DNA from: Erodium maritimum
Taxonomy: Eukaryota; Streptophyta; Magnoliopsida; Geraniales; Geraniaceae
Reading direction: 5' to 3'
DNA: 64,000 nucleotides
NCBI GenBank assembly: GCA_963921825.1
Contig: OY997588.1
Span: forward strand, 156,923,618 to 156,987,617
The first letter of the stretch is position 1. Each line of letters starts with the position of its first letter. This document shows positions 1 to 10,561 of this stretch, in pieces. The notes under the pieces are model-generated. The model searched no databases. It saw only the letters and a list, made by a program, of their open reading frames with translations, and had not been told where the DNA came from. The position numbers and the translations under genes were made by a program.

Positions 1-112
1 CCATAAACAGTAAGCCAGTAACCAATAATAGTGTTAATTTTGTCATCTGATGTAATTAGGGTTGCTTAAGAGTTTATTTTTCTTTCTTTCATTTTTCAGA
101 TTATTTATTGAA

Positions 113-565
113 GGGGTAAATTCCTTAAAACTACCTATATGAATTGTCACGAACGGAAAACTACTATTTGAAAAAGATATGGACTATAAACTACCTTTTG
201 TCTGCAAAATTGTTCATAGTTGTCTACAAGTAAAATGACTATTTTACCCCTGGATCTTTTGAAAAATAACAATTTTGTCACAAGTAATAATAATAACTTT
301 TAAAATTTAAAGTAAATAATTAAAATGAAGATGAAGAATTAAAATAGATATTTCTTTTTCATTACATGGCCAATTTTTCCGTTTTAAAAAATAAAATAAA
401 AATTCCCATCCATTTTAACATGATATTCTTGCATTATCGTCCATTTTAACGGAATTTTCCGTAAGTGTACAGTGTTTCAAACAAAGGGTATTTAAAAGTT
501 CATGTTTTTTCATAAGGTAGTTTTTCGTTTGTGGGCAATTCATTAAGGTAGTTTTGAATCCCCCC
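113..565. repeat. Inverted-repeat (MITE-like) element, 'AAAACTACCT' family
   Basis: The left end reads GGGGTAAATTCCTTAAAAC and the right end, reverse-complemented, reads GGGGGGATTCAAAACTACC, so the ends are inverted repeats around an AT-rich centre. Related sequence recurs at 3835-3983, 10747-10890 and 62728-63072. The flanks show no clean target duplication. It lies in the part of the window where the OSCA gene continues leftwards, so it is probably intronic. Confidence 0.6.
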
Positions 566-765
566 TTTTATTCTGTTGTTGTCTGTTCAGCTTGTCTATG
601 CAAGCAATATTTTAATAGACTTAAACCTATAATATGATGTTCCTTCTAAGGGATCAAACTTATATCAAACATTTGTTTATATGTCACGCATTATAAACAA
701 AACTAAAGCAATCAAGGCAAAAGGAAACTCACGATTCAAGAGCGTGTCTTATAGATTTATCTTGC

Positions 766-3700
766 ATGTGTTCCACTTGGGTCAGACCTTGTACGAAAGT
801 GACAGGCGCAAGAAAAGCAAACACAAACACAACAGCCGCCAGAACAGTTGCTATCCGGCGAAGCCAAAGTTGGTGATAGGGTATACAAAGGTTTGACCAA
901 CAAACATCATGGGGTTCTGGAGCCAACTCTGTCACCCATAACATGGGATGTATTGACTGAAGAAGCTTGGAAGCTGCAACAGCATCAAATCGGGTCTTAA
1001 AAAAAACAAAAGCAGCAGCACATTCCTGCATGAAACCAACTACCTAAGTTTTAGAAATAGAAACTTTCACATGTTTGTAATGGTTCAAACAATTACATTA
1101 ATTTCAGAGGAATAACCAAAGTATACAAGAAATGCCAACATATCTAATCAACTAGAATTAACAGTTCCAGAAGCTATTTCAATGTGTCAAATTAATGGGG
1201 TAATTACAGTTCACTACCCTGTACTTCGAGCAATTTTCAATTCACTGCCATGTACTTTAAATCGAATCAATTCACCTCGATGAGGTTTGTTTTTGTTCCA
1301 ATTTACCATAATTTGAGGTTTAATGACGAAAATTCTCTTTATAGAATAATAAAACTCGAAAATACCTGGAAATTTTATTTTTAAAATGCAAAATTTAAAT
1401 TAAGAAGGCTATGGTGTCCCTCCTTTATAAAATAATTAACTTTTAAATTATTATTTTTTATATAGGGGACATTTTAGTCATGAACCTCAAATTAGGATAA
1501 ATTGAAACAAAGTTCATCGGGGTGAATTGCCACGATTTAAAGTACAGATTAGTGAATTGAAAATCGCTCAAAGACAAGGTAGTGAACTGTAATTACCCCT
1601 TAATTTGCCTAGTATGCATGCTTTTACATACCTTAGATTCACTTTTAAAAAGACGCTGATATTTAGATGTATGCCTGTTGATGTGGACATAAAATACATC
1701 TATTTTAGATGTCATTAGCCCACATTTATGCTCTTTTTAGTCCCGAGTTAATATGAAATGATGCATTTTACTCTTGTATTGTGTATTTGGTCTTGTTTCA
1801 GGGTTCATCAAGTTTTCGGAGCAAAAAGGGGCAATTTAGGAGTGAAACGGAGCGAATTTGGAAGTTGGGCAGAAGTGTCAGCAACATGCACCAGTTTGTT
1901 GCACGCCGTGCAACAAACTGGTGCACTCAGAACAGAGGAGTCAAGAATCTGCACCATTTTCTTGCACGGCGTGCAAGAAACTGGTGCAACTTAAGTGCAC
2001 CAGAAACTTGCACGGCGTGCAAGCGACCGTGCAAGCGTCAAAAACGCGATTTCCAGCTGCGTTTCCTATTTTTTATCAGAGTTAACCCGTCATATAAAAG
2101 GGAATTTAGGTCAGATTAAAGAGGATCACGAAATTGAAGAGAAAAAGACACCTTGGGAGAACTTGGAGAGCACTTGGAGGAGAAGACTTGAAGATCAAAA
2201 GAGGGTGAAAATCATCATCGAAGGTTTCGTAGGTTTTGATTAAACTTTGACAATTGTATTACTTCATTGGATTAATATGAGTATCATGGTTTTTATTAAT
2301 TCCTTGTGTTCTCGTCTCCTTGCTATGAACTAAACTCCCATTGATCTAGGGCTAGGGGTAAATATGTGATGAGTAGAATTAACTTGTTCGGGTTATGCAA
2401 TTGTTAAACTAGTACTAGGATTTTGTTTATCTCATTCTGTTCGTAATGCCTTTTTCGCCTTGATCACGTGGGAAATGTTTAAATCGTGTTAACCAACAAT
2501 TGAGAAATGAGGTTAATAGGAGGAAAAGGAATGAGATAGCTCGGGTTTTAATCTAATCCAGAATATGGTTAGACTGACACGAGTGCAATAGCTATAGGAG
2601 TAAAAACCGAAAGTTAGAGGAATTCATAGAATTTAATGCTATATACCGCTCTACACCTAGATTAGAGATAATTAGGTGGACCGAGTATGTTAGGGTCCTA
2701 ATACGATCGAGAGATGGTTAGGACTATACTTAGAGAATTCTCGTTGCCCTTAGAATAGTATTAGTTACAAATGCATACCGAACTCCATTAAGTCATTCAT
2801 CACATTCGAACCCCGTTAATGTCCTAGATCGCCTTTTTATCTCTGATTTACAACCCCGTTGTGACTTTGTTCTTCGTTTCTGATCATTCATATATTCTCA
2901 TTACTTGCATGAATTTACTATTTTCTGAAACAAAAACCAAACATCGTTATAGGAATAGCTTGACCATCGAATTAATTAACTAAAGTGTTTGTCTAATTGC
3001 TCCCTTGGGTACGATATCTCGGACTTAAAACCCGAATACTACTTGACGACCGATACGCTTGCCGTACCATTCTGAGGGTTAAATCTCGGAGTGTCACCTA
3101 CATAGCATAGTAGTACTTTCCAGTTGTTAATCTAGTAAGAGGTTTAGTTTCACCAGAAGTTTAGAAAATTAGTTTCAAAGTTCCAAAAACGCACATGTTA
3201 TACCCACTTTATTTATTTTTACAAAAACAGCTTGTATAGGTAGCTGCAAATGTTACTAACCATAAATGCATTTTGATTCAGAGAGAAAGCACGATTTTCA
3301 GAAGAAAAAAACAATAAAAATTAGATGTCCAGATGACTATTAAATTCTAAATAATTCATGCTTAACTAACCAAATCAATTACAGACAAGAACTATTTCAA
3401 AAAAAATAAATTCAGACAAGAACTGTCACCTCATCTCCTGTAGCTATTATACTCGAATCACAAGACTCAGTGACCATGCTAGCTACACTGACCGATTGTT
3501 CAGAGAGCATCCGAAAAGAATGTGTTTTGCTTCCACAAAAACCACAATCTGCAAGATTTGGCTTCCACTTTTTCTCACTACATGACTTCCAGACCTTCTC
3601 CGCGCCGGTCTGCAAAACAGAGCATTGTCAATTGTAGCATGCTATCAATAAATAAAGGTCATAACTACATCATGTGTATGCTTTTCAACCAAATATCATC

Positions 3701-6700
3701 TTGATAAATGATGAACTGTCGATAAAGTATGTTTTTGCTCTTAATTGATTCTAGACTCTGCCCAAAATCTGTATTCCAATTCAATTTATTTATTTATCAT
3801 TTCATGGGCAATTGTCATTCTGAAAAAATATAAAAAATTTCCATCCATTTTAACAAAACTATAAAAATATATCCTCTTCGTACAGTGTTCCAAACAAAGG
3901 GTAGTTTAAAGTTCATATTTTTTTCACAAGGTAGATTTCTATCCGTGTGCGATTCATGAGTTAGTTTTAGGAATTCCTTCATTATAATAATGATGATAAT
4001 ATAATGATAAAATGAAAAGCCAAGAGAACATTTACTTTAACTGCAAATATCAACTAAATAAATCAGAGAAGAGAAGAGGTGCACCTTAATTTTTTCTACT
4101 GTCCCACACTTGTACACCATTTGATGTGAAAGATACCCTGATGCATGATACTTAGAGAAGAATTTTTTCACAGACTCGCTGTACGACTGTTGAGGAGACC
4201 AGGGAATAGATCGAACAAGAATAGCAAAATGGCTTGGGTTTGGAGGAGATCCAACAATGTGATTGCGCCTCATAGAAGTGATGTTTTTGTAGTTCTAGAG
4301 TTAAATGTCAGTGGTTAGATATCATCACAAACAAAATAAAAATAAATGGTTGCTAAAACCAAATATTGACAAGAATGGAATCTATATACTTACAAAGTAA
4401 AGAAGAGAGCATGCTGAGCCAGTAATGATATATAAAGCAAGGCAATGCATCCATAGCCTGAAATCATGGAAACATGAAAAATGATAAATCGTCATACTTT
4501 CTATTGTATAAGATCAAACCTATACACACACATTGAAGAGGAAAACATCAGATCCAAATTTTGTTTTAAAACATCTTGAGTCTAAAGTCTCAACACCTGG
4601 ACGTCTTGGCACCAAAATAAACTAGCATAAGATTTGAAACTCAACCACTATATTAAACAAAACATCAAAAACATGTTCATATTAGTTATACGTGGAACCA
4701 AACATTATATTTTAAGCCCATACCATCTTGACCCTGGTGGAACATTCCCAATTGTAAATACATCCAATGACTGTGTTGAAATCCATCTCGGTCTATTCTC
4801 TGCCCCATTATAATTCACTGGAAGTACAATGAGAAGGCAAACAGCAGTAGCAATAGAGAAGATTTGAATGCTGAGAAGAACAAAACACACACATTTAGTA
4901 AGAAAGTAAGTTGATGACATTACTTCAGTTCCACATTCACATCGGATTTTATACTGTCCTCCAATTAAGATATCGTATGAAAAATTAATCCACCACATTT
5001 ATATGATCATAATCAGACAAGAAGAGTTTTTGAATCAATGAACAAAGTCTTTAACAAAATCATAATTCTTTAGTTTACATCAACCGGGGGATTTCTGAAA
5101 TGCTAGGTACTAATCTCTCTTCTAGTCTGCTGGTCAAATGAAAGTAAAACAAAACTAAAAAGATATAAAATTATCGGCAAGACAAGCATGTAGAACTCAC
5201 CCTGTACAACAAAAAGGACAGGACCCACCTAGAAATCTAGTCTGACCCAACCAAAACTATAGAGTAACTGTCCATTAACATCTAATAGTAGCAAAAAACT
5301 AACCTAGTTAACAAAACTGCAGTGCTGAGTCCAAAGATTAGATCTATATTAAGTGGGCAGTCAAAACGTTTACTAATAAAGGGATTATGAAAGATACATT
5401 ACCTAGTTCTTGAATATACATTACTAAGAGCATCCGTAGTAGGTCTATTACCACCCGTTTATTCTGCCTCAAAATCCTAAAAAGTGGGTCGAAACTCCAG
5501 ATATGGGTCGACTCCACCATCTGTTATGGGGCGAAATCCATGAGTCGAATTTCACCGTCAACAAATTCATCGACGTCTATTGAGTGTCGATTCTGCCATG
5601 CTTTAATATTTCCTTAATGGAGATTAAGTGATTTCGTACTTCAATTAATTTAAGATTTCAAATCAAGATTTTGTATTTTAGTTAATTTAATCAGTAGTTT
5701 TATTGTGAAAATGTGGTTTATCGTAGCTAAACTCCACTAAAAAATGTTTTCCCGGACAATGGCATTCATGTAATTTCTGCATGTTTTTTGGGTCTATAGA
5801 CCCAAATCTGTCTATTACCACCTGATTCCGTTAGACTCACTAATTAAGGAAAGAGAAACAAAAAAAGAGTCAATTAGACCCTCCATTGGACCGATTCGGT
5901 CTACACCACTACGGGTGCTCTAACGAGTTTCCGGCACTCACAAAAGTGGAACGTGATCCTATGGGAACCTACCATGGGTAAAAAAATAAATAAAAAATAG
6001 AGCATTCTCAATTTAGCATATCAATGTTCTTGGTGCTGTCCATACGTACTAGGGTAACGAAAAACCCTTTTCATCAGACTATAGGCCACTCCCACTAAAA
6101 TAAAATAGAAAATAGAAAAAATAAAAAGAAGCTGAAACAATGTTTTAATCATCAGGGTATATTTAGAGCAGGGCATACTTCAGTTTCCGAACAATTAATT
6201 GATGATCAATTAATCTCATGCTTCGTACTTTCTACTTTGTGACAACTGGTGTTTAGAGAGCCATTGTTCCAGACATGGATACTCAAATGCATACATAGGC
6301 ATAGACTTATTCTTAAGGTTAGTGCACTATATAATAATCAAATATAATTATTAGCCAAACTAACTTTGTAATGGATACCAGACAAAGTAACAAAATATTA
6401 TCACTTCATTTACTTGCTATGCAACCTTTGCGTTATTATAAAAATAAGGATTAATTGTCAAAAAGTGTACTGGAGTTTTGTCCACAAACGAAAACATGCA
6501 TAAACTTTCGTCCATGCTTTGTGGTGCACTGAAGTTTTGTCCACTTACTTTTTTAGAAAAACGTAACAGGTTAATTGTCGAAAACTACCCTAAAGTATTG
6601 CCCACACAACTATAGAATGCATTTTTAATTGCCCACAAATCTATATAATCCGCGAAAAACTACCTAGACCATTCATTCTTTTACGTTTTTCTAAAATAGT

Positions 6701-7161
6701 CGGTGGACAAAACTTCAGTGCACCCATAAAGCATGGGCAAAATTTTACGCATGTTTTCGTTTGTGGACAAAACCTCAGTGCACTTTTTGACAATTAACCT
6801 TAAAAATAATAATCAGTTACAATAGTATTTACAATAAACATTGTAATTTACTTTTTTCCTTTATCTATACGCTTTAGGGACTGTTTGATCACCTGAAAAC
6901 TAGTATTCTGCAAAATACAACAGCATCCAAGCCGCCAATTCTCAATAATTCTTCCTCAGAGGTTCCCCAGACCTGCGCTATCCAACTACAAGACGGAATT
7001 AATGACTCGAGGCAGCGCTTTTCCCGCATTACCTCAAGCCTCCGACCAAAATACACGGTCGCATTGCAGGGTTGTCTTTTTAGTAGGGAATATAGGGAAA
7101 AGAGTACAGCACAAACGCATATGTTGATTACAGCACAAGTTAAAAGAGCGCTAACTTGCAT
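766..7161 (-). CDS. OSCA/CSC1-like hyperosmolality-gated cation channel, N-terminal part (3' exons outside window)
   Basis: OSCA/CSC1 (DUF221) proteins are plasma-membrane mechanosensitive, Ca2+-permeable channels. Six coding exons are phase-consistent: 6893-7161, 4724-4870, 4394-4457, 4085-4294, 3430-3609 and about 766-1025. The protein starts MQVSALLTCAVINICVC with a first membrane helix, then has YFGRRL, the GGLDAVVF segment, LPVNYNGAE, SLDVFTI, GSPPNPSHFAILVR and, in the last exon, FFKTR, LAPEPHDVCW and the start of a helix block (RRIATVLAAVVFVFAF). These are family signatures, closest in my recollection to the RXW8-type subgroup. About 375 of an expected 700-770 residues are visible; the pore half is left of the window. 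The exon 5 donor (3429 or 3417) and exon 6 donor (GT at 776 or a GC donor at 765) are ambiguous. Introns hold an LTR-like segment and several MITEs. Confidence 0.88.
1197..1599. repeat. Inverted-repeat element, 'TTCACTACC' family
   Basis: GGGGTAATTACAGTTCACTA at the left end is matched by its reverse complement at the right end. The arms (about 100 bp) include 'AAAGTACA' and 'CACCTCGATGA'-like segments in inverted order around an AT-rich centre. It lies in OSCA intron 5. Flanks show only a 5-bp direct match (TTAAT). Confidence 0.65.
1640..3110 (+). mobile_element. LTR-retrotransposon-derived segment (possible solo LTR or leader)
   Basis: This stretch of about 1.4 kb in OSCA intron 5 differs from its AT-rich surroundings. 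Phrases such as 'GAACTAAACTCCC', 'CTAGGGCTAGGGGTAAATA' and the tail 'TACTACTTGACGACCGATAC' resemble, as I recall, LTR or leader regions of large plant Ty3-type elements. It carries no pol-like reading frame. Exact TG..CA ends and a target duplication could not be fixed, so borders are approximate. It contains three palindromes (see findings). Confidence 0.45.
3835..3983. repeat. Truncated copy of the 113-565 element
   Basis: CATCCATTTTAACA, ACAGTGTTCCAAACAAAGGG and AAAGTTCAT follow each other as in the right half of the element at 113-565. The left arm is missing. It sits in OSCA intron 4, between the exons at 4085 and 3609. Confidence 0.55.
5428..5920. mobile_element. PIF/Harbinger-like MITE in OSCA intron 1
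   Basis: The termini are GAGCATCCGTAG and CTACGGGTGCTC, an imperfect inverted repeat continuing inwards (GGTCTATTACCACC near the left, GGTCTACACCAC near the right). It is flanked by TAA on both sides (5425-5427 and 5921-5923), the 3-bp duplication expected of PIF/Harbinger (TWA). There is no transposase frame. The 3-bp duplication is weak evidence alone; the long paired ends are the main support. Confidence 0.6.
6448..6800. mobile_element. Mutator-like MITE, 'TTTTGTCCAC' family, in OSCA intron 1
   Basis: The left end is GGATTAATTGTCAAAAAGTG and the right end is its complement, with paired arms (GTTTTGTCCAC, GCATAAA, CAGTGCAC). Direct repeats TAAAAATAA flank it at 6439-6447 and 6801-6809, a 9/9 match, though the right boundary carries one extra base. 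A second copy is at 45409-45763. Confidence 0.75.
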
Positions 7162-7357
7162 TTCAATCCACTACATGCATCTCACTGCAGATTACACAAA
7201 CTGCAAATCTTTAAGATCAAATCCATACAAAGAGGGGGCAATCAATTAATAACTTGCAAAGTTGATATGCATTTTTTTTCTTCATTTTATCAGGCTTATG
7301 CACAAAATTCCATATGGGTTCCTCACTAATATAGTAATATCAGTGTTATAAAATTAA

Positions 7358-7507
7358 GAGTTAATTGCTAAAAGCTACATTATGTATTGTCCACTTGCTA
7401 AAAACTACACTATCTTTCGACCATGATCGTTTACTTACAAAATTTGGAATATTCTGTTAAAATTAGGGACGTGGACAATACATAATGTAGTTTTTAGCAA
7501 TTAACCC
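7358..7507. mobile_element. Mutator-like MITE, 'AAAAACTACA' family, in OSCA 5' UTR intron
   Basis: The ends GAGTTAATTGCTAAAAGC and GCTTTT/TAGCAATTAACCC are inverted repeats over about 150 bp. Flanks are TAAAATTAA (7349-7357) and TAACATTAA (7508-7516), 8 of 9 identical. The same family is found intact at 54607-54841. Confidence 0.7.
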
Positions 7508-7771
7508 TAACATTAATGTAATACCAACTAAGCTAGCCTTCCCCCACTTGTATCTCCTGATTAATCACATAATTAGCACTTCACCATGTCTACATTTTAC
7601 AACAATCTATATCACCAAATCTACAACCACCCTGGGCTAATCTAACAAACAGAAGATAATCCAATCAAAACAGCAAAAAAGCCGATTCGAAATCTGAGCA
7701 ACGCATAGAATTGACAGAATCATGAGCAAATAGTTCCTCGGAAACCGATTTTCCGGAGAAAAAAAACTTAC

Positions 7772-8005
7772 AGGCAACAACAAACTTTTCTCCCTAGCTT
7801 CGCCTCCACTAAAAGCGCCACGAAACAGCTGAGATCGATTCGAAGTCAATCGAATCGAAATGAAAGTAACAGAAGGAACAGCAACACGAAAGGCGAAACT
7901 CGAAGCCCTAATGAGAACTGGTGAGAGAGAGAGGATAGAGAAGAGAAATGGAGGAATAGGGTCTGGTGTTCGTTTGGGAACCGAACATCGGAAAATGCGC
8001 GGCAA
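7772..8005 (-). other. Probable non-coding first exon (5' UTR) of the OSCA gene
   Basis: On the minus strand a consensus donor (GTAAGT, 7766-7771) ends this region. A good acceptor (TGCAG, exon from 7184) precedes the OSCA start codon at 7161, so a 5' UTR intron of 7185-7771 is likely. The exon's upstream limit is a guess. Reading frames across it are not conserved-looking and are treated as chance. Confidence 0.45.
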
Positions 8006-8084
8006 TGGCTTCCATTTTGGGAAATGTGAAAACGAGCGAAGGGTCTGTGTCTGTGTATATCCGTTAAATATTTAATTAGTTTTT

Positions 8085-8542
8085 GGGTTAATTTCACCGT
8101 AAATCTTTTATATTTCATTTAGAGTACCCTAAATCTTTTTTATGTCATTTCAGTACCCTAAATCTTTCATATTTCATTTCGAGTACCCTAAATATTTTTT
8201 GTGTCACTTCAATACCCTAAACTTTTATTAATTCCATTTTAGTACCCCTAAACTTTTATTAATTTCGTTTTAGTACCCACCGTTAACTTTACCATAATTT
8301 TGGTTACTGGTGAGGGGTAGTATGGTCATTTTACCTGTTTTGGATGAAAAATCATATGTAAAGTTAATGGTGGGTACTAAAATGAGATTAATGAAATTTT
8401 AGGGTACCGAGGTGACACAAAAAAAATTTAGGGTATTCTAAATGAAATAATGAAAATTTAGGGTACTGAGGTGACACAAAAAAGATTTAGTGTACTCTAA
8501 ATGAAATATGAAAGATTTAAGGTACTGAGGTGGAATTATCCC
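8085..8542. mobile_element. Mutator-like MITE, 'TACCCTAAAT' family, upstream of the OSCA gene
   Basis: The left end GGGTTAATTTCACC pairs with the right end GGTGGAATTATCCC. Each arm is built of several tandem subrepeats of 'GTACCCTAAATCTTT..TCATTT'. Perfect 9-bp direct repeats TTAGTTTTT flank it (8076-8084 and 8543-8551). Degraded relatives lie at 26185-26495 and 29340-29765. Confidence 0.8.
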
Positions 8543-8989
8543 TTAGTTTTTTTATAATCCGATGAAACTGTCTTTTTCAAAAAAGAGTTGATATCACGTG
8601 ACTGTCGGATGATCAATTTTTCTTAAAGGTAACGGATTTATAAATAAAACATAATTCACTATGAGTTTTTGCAATAAAAAATAATTTAACGTGAGTTTTT
8701 TTGCATAAGCACATAATTCACTGTAAGTTTTTACAATTATCCCCTATTAAACCAATTTCAAATTTGAGTATTTATTTTTCAAGTCGAACTATCTATCAAA
8801 AAAAAATTCTAGTCGAACTTAACTATAAAAACTTGTTCAAACACGAGTTTTGGACTCCATGGTTTATTACCACCGATCATCGAGCCAATAGGCGATAGTG
8901 TCCATTTACATAGTTCAGAGAGATAACATAAAAGTTCCCCTTACTTTAATTAGTTTGCATATTTTTCTATATCACACGAAAAAAATCAA

Positions 8990-9326
8990 GGGATAATTAC
9001 CAAAAAATAAGAAAAAACAGTACTTGAGGTACATACTTTTTACACCTTGTAACGGTTAATTACTTTTAATACCCCTTATGTGTTGGTAATGCTCTGGCAA
9101 AATTTTGATCAAGTTTACGCTATTTTGATGATATGTGACCAATTCATAAGGGGTATTAAATGTCATGCTACCAATACATAAGGGGTATTAAATGATTTGT
9201 GACCAATTCATAAAGGGTACTAAGTATGTGTTACCAAAACGTAAGGACTATTATTGAACGTTATAAAACTTTGCGGTACTAAAAGTATGTTACCAATTCA
9301 AAAGAGGTACAAAAGGTGATTAACCC
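8990..9326. repeat. Inverted-repeat element, 'AATACCCCTTAT' family
   Basis: The left end GGGATAATTACC pairs with GGTGATTAACCC. Inside are repeated 'ACCAATTCATAAGGGGTA' units in both orientations. No convincing target duplication was found. An intact relative with a perfect 9-bp duplication is at 35334-35606; a worn copy is near 20128-20345. The adjoining 8543-8989 and 9327-9841 show no gene. Confidence 0.55.
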
Positions 9327-9841
9327 ATCATTTATACATATTTCAACAAAACAAGACAAGTTCATGGTACCTCAGGGTATTTTTTGCAATTATCCCAAAA
9401 AACTAATACCAAAATAAGTCAACAAACCAAAATGGAAAGGTTTTATAACAAGAACATGTTATGTTATGGGAAGGTAAAGATCACTCCAACATCTCTAATA
9501 CAACCCCCCTTACAAATTACACATGAACAACTTCTCCATTTAGCCTTCCACAAGAACAAGCACAGGTCAAAAAAAAATTCTCCAACTTGAACCAGCCTTT
9601 CTCTTCTCCAGCTTGTTCTTGGCATCAACGGTAAAATACCCATCTGAACGAAAACAACAATGTTAGAGATCCAACCAGATAAGGAGGTAAATGCAATCAA
9701 GGTTGAACAAAGATTGCTCAGTTTCGTAGCAGAACCTATTTTTGTTGATACATCTGAATAGAGACCATGTCTATCGATGTTTTACCTCCAAACAATAAAT
9801 TTAATTGCAAACATAATACCCTGAAATATTCAGACATAATA

Positions 9842-10428
9842 GGGATAATTGCAAAAAAGAATACCCTAAAGTATTCATCTTATGCAACTTGTAGCCCTCT
9901 TCTTTGATAAATGTAAATAAGTACCTTGAACTTGTCTTTTTGTTGCAATTTGTATAAAAATGACGATGTTACTCTTACAATTTAGATTTTAAAAATAATA
10001 AGTAAAAAACAAAAAATCCGAATTTGCATATCCCTTAATTGTCTTCCTCTTCGTACTATGCAAAAGTGTATATATAAGGGGTTTAAATTGCAATACGTGT
10101 ATAATGTAAAGGGCAAACCTGTCTTTCCCAAAAAATTGAAGTCAGGCGGAAAATATTTTGGGGGGGGGGGGGGGGGGGTGTTTTGCAAAATAAAAATAAA
10201 ATAGAATAGTTCACCGATAGTATTTGTAAAAACACATAGTTCACCGTAAGTTTTTACAATGATCCTTTTCAAAATATAATTTTCAAGGGTAAAATTGTCA
10301 TTTTGAAACAAATATAAACAAAGTGCAATAAAAAGACTAGCTCATGGCACTTTTTTGCAATTAACAAAGAAGTGGGCTACAAGTTGCAAAGATTGAATAC
10401 CTCAGGGTACTTTTTTTGCAATCATCCC
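9842..10428. mobile_element. Composite Mutator-like MITE ('GTACCCTGAGGT' family) with foreign centre and poly(G) run
   Basis: The ends GGGATAATTGCAAAAAAG and TTTTTTTGCAATCATCCC are typical of the commonest family in this window. Flanks GACATAATA and AACAGAATA match at 7 of 9. The central part (about 10060-10265) instead matches the right half of the element at 13216-13548, so two families are fused. A run of about 18 G lies near 10159-10178. Confidence 0.65.
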
Positions 10429-10561
10429 AACAGAATATGACTCGAAATGCAAAGTAAGGTGATGATAATAGAGCAAATGGTATTTTTCTACCAACTTATA
10501 CCTTTTAGAAGAAATGTTTGCATTAAGTATCTCCAATGATTGCCTACGATGTTTGGGGATG

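Noticed and set aside
1758-2243. Overlapping plus-strand frames of 75-112 codons
   Set aside because: They lie in the LTR-like intronic segment and their residues merely reflect the palindromic GCACGGCGTGC repeats.
7637-8118. Open frames of 90-122 codons on the minus strand and 71 codons on the plus strand
   Set aside because: They overlap the likely OSCA leader exon, are low-complexity (Leu/Ser/Phe or Arg/Glu) and show no known motif.
10159-10178. Poly(G) run as a functional G-quadruplex
   Set aside because: It lies inside a chimeric MITE and is most simply a slippage product; length may also be a sequencing artefact.
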